A DNA stretch of 64,000 nt from Chamaelirium japonicum (lineage: Eukaryota; Streptophyta; Magnoliopsida; Liliales; Melanthiaceae), in contig OX393549.1 of NCBI GenBank assembly GCA_947650365.1, forward strand, positions 91,495,033-91,559,032, given 5' to 3'. Both the position numbers and the translations under genes were made by a program. Every line of letters starts with the position of its first letter. The first letter of the stretch is position 1. The notes under the pieces are model-generated. The model was not told the origin of the DNA and searched no databases. It was given only the letters and a program-made list of their open reading frames with translations. Positions 1 to 11,319 of this stretch are shown in pieces.

Positions 1-1155
1 GGTGGGCTACGGATATCGGACAAATTATCAAGACCTTCTTCGTAACTTCCAACAACCAGCTGGACTCTCCCAAAAACAATTCAATTGGAAGAGAATCTGA
101 AAGTTAAAAGGGGTGTTACCTCGAGTTCAGATGTTTTTTTGGAGATTGATGGCTTCTAGTCTCCCGCTTCGTAGTTGTTTGGCCAACTTTATTCCTCCGA
201 TATCTCCGAATTGTATCATGTGTCACCATGGCATGCATGGAGGACAGAAGGACACCTATTTTTTTGACTGCACCATCTCCCGCAGGGTATGGGAGTCGGT
301 TTTCATTCCCTACCCATCAGGTATCCATGATGCCACTACTACGTCTCGCATGAATTTTTTTATGGGATCTTTGCATGCATAATTAAGAAAAATTGTCCTT
401 GTCGATGTACATTTTTTGGGCTATTTGGAAGGAACGTAACAACACCATCTTTGAGAGGATTGCTCCCTTCCTTGGGGACCCCCAGAAGGATGATGGTACT
501 AAACCAACTTGGCAGCGACCCCCGAAAGGATTCCTGAAATTGAATTTGGATGGATCGGTAGGAAGTTATTGGTCCGCGTGTGGCTTGGTTTATTCAGAAT
601 GCTAGAAGCCAACTGATTTGATTTGCAGGCAAAGTATTTGAGGCAAGGACACCTCTTGAAGCGGAAGCTCTAGCCATAGTAGAAGGGATCAAGCTCTGCT
701 TACAGCTCAAAATCAACAAGGTAATACTTGAGGGGGATAACCTCTCAGTCAATACGCTCGATCCTGTTGGAGGACACACCTCCTCCTTGGAAAATCCATA
801 GGGTGGAATGCAAGAGACTCATCCAGCTGTTTACTATTTGCGAGCTAAACCATGTTTACAGAGAATGGCAACCAGGTGCATATGTTTTAGCTTCTCATGC
901 ACTTTATTGTAACTCAAACTTCTCTTTATCCTCTCCTCCTGGCTGTATCTCTCACCTCTTTTTGAAGAGGCGCTTTGTAATGATATTATTCAAGATCATC
1001 AATGAGAATTATCCACCGATCTATTACACTCCTCCATTCTCTATCCCGGCTTATTGGCTTCGGGCAACCCGTTGGGATTGGTACCCAGTGTCGAGATAGA
1101 GAATGACAAGAGTAATGGGAGATTAGTTTTGAATTGCAAAAAAAAAAAAAAAAAA
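1..1155 (+). mobile_element. L1-type LINE, 3' part with zf-RVT and RNase H remnants
   Basis: This is the 3' end of a plant L1-like non-LTR retrotransposon; the window opens inside it. From about 113 the frame reads a zf-RVT region (PRVQMFFWRLMASSLP, then a Cys/His cluster ending in DCTISRRVW), followed by the FWAIWKERNN motif usual in plant LINEs. From about 515 comes an RNase H-like domain: LNLDGS carries the first acidic residue, EAEALAIVEGIK and EGDNLS the next ones, the last two in other frames. The frame changes at least twice (near 390 and near 600) and again near 760, so the copy is dead. It ends in an 18-A tail at 1138-1155, which fixes the orientation. RNase H downstream of zf-RVT is a known feature of plant L1 lineages. 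No target duplication can be tested because the 5' end is outside the window. Confidence 0.85.
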
Positions 1156-1774
1156 GATGCGTCCCCAAAGCCTCCCAGACACCGTCTCTACCACCGAAGC
1201 TGCCGATCCAATGCATCTCGTCGCCGCCGATCCCCATGCACCTCACCGTCGACTCTGCTGCCTCTGGTCCATGCAACCAACCCCCCGCGCCTCCGTCGCC
1301 ACCAATTCTCCTCATCCTCCTTTATTCTCCTCCTGCTCCTTCCTTCCCCCTCCTTCTTCCCTTCTTCTTCCTCATCCTCCTACCCCCCTTCTTTCTCCTC
1401 CACCTCCCTTCCCCCTTGATCTTCTTCCTCCAACCTGTAGACATTTTGTTTCTCCTGATCAACATGGATTTTCATAACATGTGTGTCAGGTGCATCCGAC
1501 AACCATGTTGGTCAGGAGCGGACCGAAATATCTCCAGGAATAAGGAGGAAGAGGAAGAAGAAGGGGAGGGGGGAGGAAAAAGTAGGACGAGGAGTGTGGA
1601 AGGAAGGTAGTGAAAAAGGCAAGGAGTAATTGAAAATGCTTAGTAATAGGCTTGTAATCATCGCAACCATGGGATTTTTATGGTTAGAGGAATTTCTACA
1701 CTATAAATATTTAACTCCTCTATTATGTAGTTAAATATCGATAATTAATTTATAATACTCATCAATTTTACTAA
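1156..1774. other. Non-genic, pyrimidine-rich then AT-rich spacer
   Basis: The stretch 1156-1440 is C/T-rich (TCCTCC-type repeats), 1545-1615 is purine-rich, and 1620-1774 is AT-rich. The open frames here (Pro/Ser-rich) follow from base composition and match no family I recognise. I see no gene. Confidence 0.5.
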
Positions 1775-2039
1775 TGTTGGGTTTGCTCCAACCCATGAGG
1801 CAATAAAGGCCCAACAACTACTAGTCGGGGAGAGAAAGGGGGGGGAGCCGTGTCATCGAAGCAGGCAGTCGGCCCCCTCTTCGTCTCTCTCTATGCATGC
1901 AATAGTGTTGTTAGATGTAGTTGTAGTTTATTCCCACATTATATGTGGGATTATAATGATGCGTGTTCTCTCCTTATTTAAGGATATGTGGTCTTACGCA
2001 GTAGTGAATCAATACAAGGAGTATTCTTTCGAAAGCCTA

Positions 2040-2107
<68 letters not shown>

Positions 2108-2240
2108 CTCTCCTCTCTCTCAACATGGTATCAGAGTCATCTTCCCTAGTCCTAGGGTTTCGACGTTCTCCGTCCTGTTCTATACTTCCTCGGTCACTTA
2201 CCGACAACCTCAAGGAGGGGGCCGAGAATAATTAAACTTT
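1775..2240 (+). mobile_element. Ty1/copia 5' LTR plus primer-binding site (fragment)
   Basis: An LTR runs from TGTTGG (1775) to CAACA (2125), giving matching TGTTG/CAACA ends, about 351 bp. Immediately after it, 2126-2138 reads TGGTATCAGAGTC, the initiator-Met tRNA primer site typical of plant copia elements, which also fixes the plus orientation. The last ~85 bp of the LTR are an almost pure CT microsatellite (2041-2120). No gag or pol domain follows and no second LTR copy was found, so this is a truncated fossil; its downstream end is unclear and 2240 is only a guess. Confidence 0.7.
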
Positions 2241-3320
2241 TTTTCTCCAGTCCCCTCTTGCAGAAGCCTCGCCTTTACTGAATGCAACTCCACCACCTCG
2301 GCTTCCTCACGATGGCTCCTCCTCGATCCAATCGATCGCCCTCCTCGTGATTCTAAACACTTGGTGATCATGACATTCATCTACAGTCTGCTTCTCACAA
2401 AGACATGCATCAAGAATGTTCACAAGTGTGTTCACGACATTTTTTGAGCACCTCACGATCCCGATCGCGAAATATCAGTCGTACGACACCAAGGCGCGAC
2501 CTCTACTCGTGAACGTAGCTAGCTGAGATCAATCACACATCGCAACACCCGCCTCTGCAATCACGATCAAGTTTTGATCTAACCATCTCCTTTTTTTATA
2601 TAGGCGCGGCGCATATTTTCTTTAGTCGATCCCACAGTTCTTCCATTGACAACCATAATAACAAGCTTGATTGATGTCAAACTAATCCACTAGAGCAAAT
2701 CAACAATTTAAGTCTTTTGTGACTCAGCCGGGCTGGGCCTGGGCCTGGGCCTGAACAATTTATATGGGCTCAGGCTTGGGCCCTAAAGGCCAATTAGAAG
2801 ATCGGGCTTGGGCTGAAGAAAAAATAACGGGCCCTGTCCATTGCCATTCATCCTTAGATGTTATGGGTGGCGGTTCGAGACACAAGCGGCACATGTGCAA
2901 AGCTACCGGTGTTTTCGCTATCGGTGGTGCCATGTTGTGGGTCAGAGTCACCGATGTGCGACTGATCGCTGTGCCGATGGGAGTGGTCTGGGAGGTTACT
3001 GGCGGGTGTCAGATTGTGGATGATGTCTACTCGTCTCGACGGTTGAAGGGCTATATCTTATTAGTGTCATCTTCTAGTTGATATAGGATGAGATTTACGC
3101 AACAGTTGGTATCTAAGATGCGTACATCAAGTCTATAGAGGAGAATTTAATCAACAATCGGGTAGCTAGAGAGATTGGGGAGCAGTCTGCAGAGTTTGCT
3201 GGTATGGACTCCAAGTCAGGACCACTATTTTGTTTTCTCTCCGATGATATGGCGGAGTAGATTCATGGGTCAACCTATGACTTGTGAAGAACCAACTAAT
3301 TCGCGCTGCGCGCGCGCGAG
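2241..3320. other. No recognised gene
   Basis: The open frames in this stretch (for example 2764-3081, plus strand) have no motif I recognise. There is a short GGGCCT-type repeat at 2730-2752. It may include more of the copia leader from upstream, but I cannot show that. Confidence 0.35.
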
Positions 3321-3344
3321 AGAAGAGAGAGAGAGAGAGAAGAG

Positions 3345-3386
<42 letters not shown>
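3321..3386. repeat. GA microsatellite
   Basis: Interrupted (GA)n tract preceded by a short CG-alternating run (3302-3319). The Arg/Glu-rich and Ser/Leu-rich frames across it are composition artefacts. Confidence 0.9.
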
Positions 3387-3388
<2 letters not shown>

Positions 3389-3438
3389 GTCCGGTGCAAA
3401 AGAGGTTCAATATAAATCATATACAATCTCACTTCTTA

Positions 3439-3555
3439 ACATGTATAGCAAAGTTGGTACAATTGTTTTTTTATGTCAAAGATGGTCAAGGTTCGAACAC
3501 TACCTCTAGTAGTTTCTCTCTCTTAAGTGTTTTTTTTGCTTCTCAAATGGACTTG
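3439..3555 (+). mobile_element. Possible tRNA-derived SINE or tRNA pseudogene
   Basis: A pol III A-box-like string TAGCAAAGTTGGTA lies at 3446-3459 and a B-box-like GGTTCGAACAC at 3490-3500. The 44-bp distance between their starts is that of a real tRNA. The part between is T-rich and does not fold as a tRNA by eye, so a SINE head is more likely than a working tRNA gene. The 3' end and target duplications were not identified. Confidence 0.4.
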
Positions 3556-3559
3556 TAAG

Positions 3560-4005
3560 GTGAGGTTCAAGGTGGGTATATAAACGACACAACATCTGCT
3601 CCCATTGCTGATGTAGGGACTAACACCCGCTGAACAGAGAGATTAATGGATCATCACATGAAGACACTCAGGAGAGGGGACCTGCAAGAGCTCAAAGATA
3701 TATCTTCAGGCTTTCTCGAGATTTTTCTCCTTCCTGATTAGAGTTTTTGGACTACTCATGGTAGTAGTCCGTGTTGATCGGGGTTCCCTTTTAGATATTT
3801 AGTACATGTTAGGAATAGTATGTATTTTTTTTTTCTTCTAACTATTAAAGAGGGATTTCTCAAAAAGAAACTAGGGGGAAATGTCTGAGTAACAAAGAAA
3901 CCGGTTAAATAAAAGGAATTTAAAATGTTGTGGACCAAAATGCCCTCCCTAGTATATATATATATTTTTTTTTTCACCGAACCAGCAAACCTCTGAACCA
4001 CTGCT
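3560..4005. other. No recognised gene
   Basis: AT-rich intergenic DNA. The end of it (about 3978 onward) appears to belong to the outer part of the inverted repeat described at 4309-5232. Confidence 0.4.
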
Positions 4006-4300
4006 CAGGGCCGGCCCTGAGGTTTTGGGGGCCCTAGGCAAACTCCAAAAGTTGAGCCCCCTATACATATTAATACAAGAAAAAAAAATTAAGTACCAAT
4101 AAATTTTTTTTGCAAGTATCAATACAAAATTTGATTTTATTGGAAAATGCCCTTTTTAGCTCTTGGTGTTTGTCGTTTGGACTTGGTTGTTGGGCCTCCC
4201 TTCTTTAGTGTTTGGGCTTAGCTGTGGGGCCCCCATTAGTATAAATTAATTGGGGGCCCTAGGCAATTGCCTTGCCGCCCTACCCTCAAGGCCGGCCCTG
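4006..4300. mobile_element. hAT-type MITE with 8-bp target duplication
   Basis: The ends are inverted copies: CAGGGCCGGCCCTGAGG at 4006 and, on the other strand, CAGGGCCGGCCTTGAGGG at 4300; both subterminal parts carry GGGGGCCCTAGGC. The flanks CCACTGCT (3998-4005) and CCACTACT (4301-4308) match at 7 of 8 positions, the target-duplication size of hAT elements. At 295 bp with no coding capacity it is non-autonomous. Confidence 0.88.
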
Positions 4301-4308
4301 CCACTACT

Positions 4309-5232
4309 CGCTGCTTATCACCGTCGAATCGAATCTAAACCTAACCCTAAACACAAGATCTATGGACCATGGGATGAACCATAGATCTGGAGTTTTCAAC
4401 CCTAACCGAACCTTGTCCCTCCGACCCCCGTTCCTTCTCGTCTCTGTAGCTCACCACCGCCGGGACGACAGCGACGACCATCAGCAACTCCAGATCCTTG
4501 CGCCCGCTTCGCTCGCGCCACCGCTCGGGGGTATTTTTAGATCTTTGAAAAAAAAATCAAAAACCTATCGTTAGTTGAAATGTTGGGATGTCCTGCATGT
4601 CCAAAATAAGTTCTGTTAAAGGACTGATCACCATTTAACCCAAGAAACCACTGTGGGTTTATAGATGGGAAAACCTACCAATTGAGGGCCATGAGGGCAA
4701 TAAGACCCCCATAAAATGGGCTGTCAGCTGGGTCACCTCAAGGGTTGGGCCAAAAGCCCAACATACGAGACCTACGGTCATAATTTCAAAATGAACAATG
4801 CCACGAGTCATGCCACCACTTGAGCCTTGACCACCTGGCCCATCGATAAAAAAAAAAGTTCGTCCCACCAACAAAAGATCCGATAAAAGGACCACAAAAG
4901 ATTCGATAAACGTAAGGTCCTTGATCTTTTATACAAACCCATAAATACTCTCATTGTACTTCTACATTTTTTCTCGAGCACAACCAGATGGTAGAGACGA
5001 ACAAGAACAGCAGAGGTGGTAGTGACAGCGAGCGCGAGCATGACCCCCAAGTTGCAGTTGCTTGCCGCCGCCACCCAACGATGGTGAGCCACGAAGACGA
5101 GAAGGTACGGGATTCAAATGGGTTCGGTTTAGGATCTCAGATTAGGGTTCATCCCATGGCCCATAGATCTTGGGTTTGGGGTTAGGTTTAGGCTCGGTTC
5201 GGCAGCGGTGAACAGCTCCGACGATGGTAATG
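4309..5232. repeat. Large imperfect inverted repeat (about 220-bp arms)
   Basis: The left arm (4309-4530) and the reverse complement of the right arm (about 5005-5232) align over most of their length. Matching blocks include CTAAACCTAACCCTAAAC, CCATGGGATGAACC, ACCTTCTCGTCT-like and GCTCACCA. The spacer is about 470 bp. Outside the MITE at 4006-4300 the pairing seems to continue (GAACCAGC near 3979 and its complement near 5270), so the MITE inserted into a pre-existing foldback. There is no coding evidence. It could be a Mutator-like element with long terminal inverted repeats or a rearranged duplication. Confidence 0.6.
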
Positions 5233-5299
5233 CAGTGGCAGGCTTCGATTCGGTGGGTTGGTGGTTCGCTGGTTCAATGGCATTGCAAAAGAAAATTTA

Positions 5300-6473
5300 A
5301 AATGCTATTGTCACGCTCTGGATCTGTCTACAACGGAAACCAACCAGCTCGGGGTGTGAGGAGGGTTTAAATTGGGAAGTCAACATAGTAAAATATTATG
5401 GGGTGGATTTTGTCATTTAGTTTATTACTAATTTATCATTGACTATTTACTACATGATGGGGATGACTTTGATGAAAAACCTACTGGACTTTGAGAAAAA
5501 ACCTACCAACCACTCCTTGCTTCCCCAAGGTGGGGATCCTCTCCCTTTCTCATGGGTCCACAGATCTAGCCTCTCTCTCTGGGATCCTTCTCTCCCGTTG
5601 GGGTGCTTAGCACCGGGGTGAGGACTCGCTGCCACTGTTCTAGCAGTGGCCGATCCAAGCCAAGGACAGGGTGGGAGGACCTTTTGGGTCTCCTTTCCCA
5701 CCTCCCACCTCCCACCTTCTCCACGACCTCTCGTCTAGAGGACCCATCAATCTCGAAGGCCTCTCCTTCCGAGTGGAGCGCTGGTCGGAGGGCTTTGACT
5801 CGGCAGGGCGTCTCCCAACAACCACCATTGATCTGCAGGTATCAGGGCTACCTCACCACGCCTGGGACCCCGGAGGCCCTCTCCTCTAAGGCTGGTCAGT
5901 TTGGCTCGATCATCACTACCGAAACGTTGAGGGCGCTAGCTCGATCCATCTCCTACTACTCGGTGGTGCTAAAGACGAGCTTCCCCCACCGCATCCCTAA
6001 GCAACGTCTCATCTTCCTCGGCCACACCTCTATCTTTCTAAGGCCCTGCCTGTGATCTTCTCTTACCACTTCTCTTCCCCCTCAATCTCTCATGATCTGG
6101 GGGTGGTCGAGGCATGGGCAGGAGATCCTTGGGCCACGCTTGGATCCGGAGGTCAGTTGATCTGCACCACAGCCAAATGTGCCATAACAGCAGCCGCAGC
6201 TAGAACCCGTTCCTGTTTCTTTGGGTTCATTAGATTGCTAAGGCTGCTCCCCCTCCACCTCCCAGGCTCACCTCTAGGTGGGGAATGTATGGCCTCTCCA
6301 CCTGATGATTTGGCCTTCCTAGTGGGTTCTCTCATTAACTTTGATATGCATTTATACACTAGATCGCGTGTTATTCGCACGGGACCACCGGTCCTCCTCA
6401 TTGATCTTGGTGGAATCATCGAACTCTCTCCATGGCCCACCGGGATTCTCAAGGCTGACCATGCTTCATGTAT
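5300..6473. other. No recognised gene
   Basis: Several open frames overlap at 5603-6055 and 6052-6540 on the plus strand. None shows a domain or motif I recognise and their codon use is not distinctive. I would not annotate a gene without transcript support. Confidence 0.35.
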
Positions 6474-6870
6474 CACTACAAGAAAACACATTTTTACAGA
6501 TGGAAATATACCATCGATAAACGTATATTCCCGCCGGTAAAGTTTTATCGCGACGGACTAAATTTCCGTCGCTATGCATTAGGAAAACCAAAAGCAACGG
6601 TTTATTATTTCCATCGGTAATAAATATTAATATCGATGGATATTTATTAACCGTCAGTAATATTTAATTATTTAATAAAAATTAATATAGTTTATTACCG
6701 ACGGTACACAAGAGTTCGTCGGTAAATATACATATATTACTGACGGGGCAAATTATTCATGTCGGATATTTAAGGTCGTCGATTAATACTATTTAAAACC
6801 TATTGTATAAAATGATTTTTACCGACGGAAATAAAATCATCCGTCGGTAATAAAACATGAATTTTAAAAA
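6474..6870 (+). mobile_element. CACTA (En/Spm-type) transposon terminus
   Basis: The end CACTACAAGAAAA begins at 6474 and is the standard plant CACTA tip. It is followed by many copies, in both orientations, of a subterminal motif close to CCGTCGGTAA (near 6531, 6651, 6700, 6716, 6823, 6840), as expected for transposase binding. The opposite end (TTTTCTTGTAGTG) was not found downstream, so the element is truncated or its other end has decayed. The satellite at 7.5-9.0 kb could lie inside its former limits. Confidence 0.8.
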
Positions 6871-7201
6871 AAAATACTAAAATCTGGTTATTTAATTCCT
6901 GTCATTTACCACAATACACAAAATTACCACAATACCATATTTATCACAATACAGAGTACTGGACAATCGTATATTGATAATTATAATACACTAAAATAAT
7001 ATTTGTTTCACAATATTATAAAATTATTTTTACACAATAAAAAAGAGACCGAGAAACTGTGTGCCCTATCTCAACTCCTCACGCCGCCCGGTACCAACAT
7101 CGGTACTCTTATCCCCTACCGCCACACATCCTGCAATTAACAACATATATTTGTTATATAGATGATTGATATCAATAATTAATATAAGAACAAATTTGAC
7201 T

Positions 7202-7202
<1 letters not shown>

Positions 7203-7239
<37 letters not shown>
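7203..7239. repeat. 37-C homopolymer run
   Basis: Uninterrupted poly-C. Its length is likely uncertain in any assembly. Confidence 0.9.
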
Positions 7240-7242
<3 letters not shown>

Positions 7243-7514
7243 CCACCCCCCCGCCCCGCCAAAATTATATGCTAATTTGTAGGCCACCCCCTTTAAATCG
7301 ATATTAGACTTACCCACCTAAAAATTAGACTTATTGCCTCCATAACAATATGATATTTAGGCATACACGCCCAAAATTAAATGATATTTAGGCATATCAT
7401 TCTTGCTAATTATCATATAGTAAGCCAAATCGGGTGACTTACTAATTAGCATATAAGTTTGGGGGGGGTTAGTTAAATTTGCCCTAATATAAAATTAAAG
7501 ATGTTAAAAAAATT

Positions 7515-9023
7515 AAACTTGTTTTGGATTCGATCAGATCGTTATCGGATTATTTTTGGATTGGATTGGATTGGATCGAATCACATCATAACTTTTCGGC
7601 TTTCGAATTATGAACTTGGTTGGATTCGATCGGATCGTTATCGGATCACTTTCGATAATCCATACTTGTATGATTTTTTGTATTTCAAACTTGGGAACAA
7701 GTATTTATGAGAAATTTATAAATTTTGCCATGAGATTGACTAATATAGAGTCTAAGTGTTTGAAAATCATAAGTTATCATCTTTCGTATTATAAAATTGG
7801 TTTGGATTCGATCGAATCGTTATTGGATCACATTCGATTATTCGGACTTGTATGATTTTTCGTTATTACGGACTTGTGAGCAAATATTTAGTATATATTT
7901 TAAAATTTTATCCTCCGATTAACTAACTTAAAGTCTAGGTGTTTGAAAACCATAAGTTTTCAGCTTTCGGATTATGAACTTGATTTGGATTCGATCGGAT
8001 TGTTATCGGATCGCATCCGATAATTCGTACTTGTATGGTTTTTTTATATTTCGGAATTGCAAACAAGTATTTAGTAAAAATTTAAAAATTTTGTCCTCCG
8101 ATGGACTAATTTAGAGTCTAAGCGTTTGAAAATCATAAGTTATCGTCTTTCGGATGATGAAGTTAGTTTGGATTCGATCAGATCGTTATCGAATCGTATT
8201 TGATAATTCGGACTTGTATAATTTTTTCGTATTTGGAACTTACGAGCAAGTATTTAGTAGATATTTTAAGATTTTGCCATTCGATTGACTAATTTAGAGT
8301 CTGTGTTTGAAAATTACAAGTTTTCACCTTTCAGATTATGAACTTAATTTGAATTTGACCGAATCGATATCGGATCACATCCGATAATTCCTACTTGTAT
8401 GGTTTTTCGTATTTCGGATTTGTGAACAGGTATTTAATATAAATTTAAAGATTTTATCCTTCGATTGACTAATTTAGAGTCTACGCGTTTGAAAATCATA
8501 AGTTTTCGTATTTTGAATTTTAAACTTGGTTTAGATTCGATTGGATTGTTATCGGATGGCATCTGATAATTCGTACTTGTATGGTTTTTTATTTTTCCGA
8601 CTTACGAGCAAGTATTTAGTATATATTTTAGGATTTTACCCTCCAATTGACTAATTTAGAGTCTAAGTGTTTAAAAATCATAAGTTATCATCTTTCGGAT
8701 TTTAAACTTGGTTTGAATTCTATCGGATCGTTATCGAATCGCATCCGATAATTTGAACTTGTATGATTTTTCGTATTTCGGACTTGCAAGCAAGTCCGAT
8801 GTAGATATTTAAATATTTTACCTTCCGATTGACTAATTTAAAGTCTAAGCGTTTGAAAATCATATGTTTTCGTATTTTGGATTTTGAACTTCGATTGGAT
8901 TCGATCATATCATTATCGGATAGCATCTGATAATTCGTACTTATATAGTTTTTTCATATTTTCGACTTGCGAGCAAGTAATTAGTAGATATTTTAGGATT
9001 TTACCTTCCGATTGACTAATTAC
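7515..9023. repeat. 182-bp tandem satellite, about 8 units
   Basis: A block close to TTCGATCGGATCGTTATCGG recurs at 7625, 7807, 7990, 8173, 8354, 8536, 8718 and 8900: intervals 182, 183, 183, 181, 182, 182, 182. Other shared blocks are TGACTAATTTAGAGTCTAAG, GTTTGAAAATCATAAGTT and ACTTGTATG. A further, shortened unit starts at 7529 (96 bp before the next). Units are AT-rich and diverged by roughly 15-20% by eye. The short open frames across it are not conserved between units, so it is not coding. Confidence 0.92.
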
Positions 9024-10721
9024 TGTACCAAACTATGATAAATATGTAGGATTTTTCGAACCGGTCATAATGATGCTGGTTTTATCTGAATTCAAGTTCG
9101 GATGTAGAAATGGCGTTGAACCAAGTCTAGTTGGTTTACGAGTCTAGTTCAGGTGAACCGGATCGGTTCACTATGATAGCACAGTCGGGTCGGTTATAGG
9201 TGGTCGGCTTGGGTTTCGGTGGGCTGGACTGTCGAGTCGGGTCTGTAGTGTCTAAGGCGGGTTGGGTTAAGGGTCTGTCAGATCGGGTTCAGGGTTTAAG
9301 TTAAGAGTCAACCCGAGGTAGACCCGTTATTTACGGATCTGCCCTGGACATTCTCCTCTATGAGAACCAAGTAGGCGGGGGTTTCTTCCATGACGGTCGC
9401 TGACAGCCTGTAGACGCCGGCAAGCACACGATCGATCTCTTCTGCACCGCCCCCACGGAGAAGTCGGTCGGAGCGATCATCGGAGTCACGGGAGGTCCAG
9501 CCAGAGATGCGTCCACGCAGGTGGTTGGGTCAGCCTTGGTTGGGTTGCAGCCATGGGTGGTCGTCAACGTAATGCGCTAGAGGTGCTCGAGGGTGTCTCA
9601 ATGGAGGTCCGGCCACTGTTGACCGCAGGTGGTTCTAGTCGACTCCGGGTGGGGCTCGGGTTTCATGGAGGAGGAAAGAGGGAGGGCTGACTGATCAAAC
9701 TCAACCACTCCGGTATCTTAAGGCCGAATCATTTGTAGTAAGGATTAATTACCAGTATCTCCTCCAGGGATTGTGACTACATAACTCAAGGTTGATTTTA
9801 GAGATTAAAGCAATTAGGTGAATACAGTTGATTGGTGAATGTATGATTATTTAGAAACTAAAATTGAGTAAATAATTTAAAAAGAGAAATCAAGAGAGAG
9901 GGAGAGAGAGAGTCTAGGGTGGAGAATCGATCACTAGCCAAGAACTAGTCCAATTATGCTAATTAGGGTTTTGTAAATTCCAATGGAGCATTTCGATCCG
10001 TTACAATCGAAATTGTAATGGATTTCAACGGTGGTTTTTATCTTCAATGGCATGGGTTATCTTTGGTCGATATGATTCATCTTTTGAGGGCACGGATCGT
10101 CTCCCTTTAGCGTAGCCCATCTCATCTAGGAATAATAATCAAAACAAGAGATACCCTACCACATGCATATGGTATGCGTCATCTTAGTTTAGCACGATCC
10201 ATCTTTTTAGGACACAGATCGTCTTCCTAGACATGATGCATCTCTTGCAAGATAGTAGAAAACATTTAACGAACAGTGCAAGATAAGATCGATTCTAATA
10301 AATTCCAACAAAATAGGTTATGAATTAACACATGCATGCGAAGGAAATGAACAACAGATTAACATATATAAAAAGATCTTCTCTTAACAAGTCTCCAATT
10401 GGAATTATAAAAAACCTAAGAAACATAAAAGAACTATAACCTAGTATGGCTTCATCGAAGCCCTAGAAAATGATTAGCTGCTTATGACGAACGTGACGAT
10501 GGCAGTGTTGATAGAGGATGCTTGATGAACCACGGTGGCTTCTCTTATTCTTCTTCTCTCGATCTTCTCCCAAGGATGACAAACATTGATCCAAAATTCG
10601 GATGCATTTCATCAAGAGAAACACGAATTATAGGTTTCTAAGCGTGTGCAAGTTGTCGAAGATCCATAGCAAATCTAGAGCGTTCGATCTAGGGTGCTGG
10701 AAGTTCGGGTGGACACTTACG
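9024..10721. other. No recognised gene
   Basis: Low-copy looking DNA. A GGGTCGG-type stretch lies at 9180-9330 and a short GA run at 9893-9912. The 69-codon minus-strand frame at 9358-9567 has no recognisable domain. Confidence 0.35.
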
Positions 10722-10985
10722 ATCAATCGAGTCTCGCAGTAGATTGATCGGAAGTCATGAAGCCTCTGTCTGCAGGAACGGAGCATTCCGATCGATCAGG
10801 CTTCGCGACTAATCGATCGAAAATCGTAAAGTCTGTATGCAGGAAATAGATACACTACGGTCGATCGAGATTTCGTCCAAACGATCGGAATTTGTGATGT
10901 CTTTGCCTGCAGGAATAGGCGTGCTCCGATTGATCAGGCACACCGTTTCTTCTGTCCGTGCCCTGTCGCATGCAGGGGTTGCCTC
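10722..10985. repeat. Diverged 69-bp minisatellite, about 3.7 units
   Basis: Units begin near 10722, 10791, 10861 and 10929 (spacing 68-70 bp). Each holds a GATCGATC-like block followed by CTGCAGGAA about 45 bp later. Identity between units is low, so the array is old. Confidence 0.65.
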
Positions 10986-11228
10986 TAGTGATTTTTTGCT
11001 GGGTTGCTTTTGATGGATCCTTTGCCCTTCTAGCTCATTTCTTGTTAGTCATGGAAACACAAGTAGTCATGGTATTTTAAGATATAAATAATATGATTCA
11101 GCCCATGCTTAGGGGCATAGGTATGACGTATTTATGTGTCGATCACTGACCTGTGATGGTTCGCCGGTGTCGAGGGAGGTGCTCAGAGGGGGGCTGCGGC
11201 TGCTCCTCTCTCTTCTCTCTCGATCTCT

Positions 11229-11231
11229 TCT

Positions 11232-11313
<82 letters not shown>
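11229..11313. repeat. CT microsatellite
   Basis: Near-perfect (CT)n of about 85 bp. The Ser/Leu frames across it are artefacts. Confidence 0.95.
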
Positions 11314-11316
<3 letters not shown>

Positions 11317-11319
11317 GCT

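Noticed and set aside
1134-1610. Pro/Ser-rich frames of up to 158 codons
   Set aside because: C/T-rich low-complexity DNA after a LINE tail; no motif.
5603-6055. 150-codon frame as a host gene
   Set aside because: No recognisable domain, overlapping open frames on both strands, no promoter or splice evidence.
7515-9023. Working centromere core
   Set aside because: Only about eight diverged units; nucleosome-size alone is no evidence of centromere function.
10722-10985. CRISPR array
   Set aside because: Repeats are diverged, spacing holds no unique spacers of constant length, and the genome is a plant.
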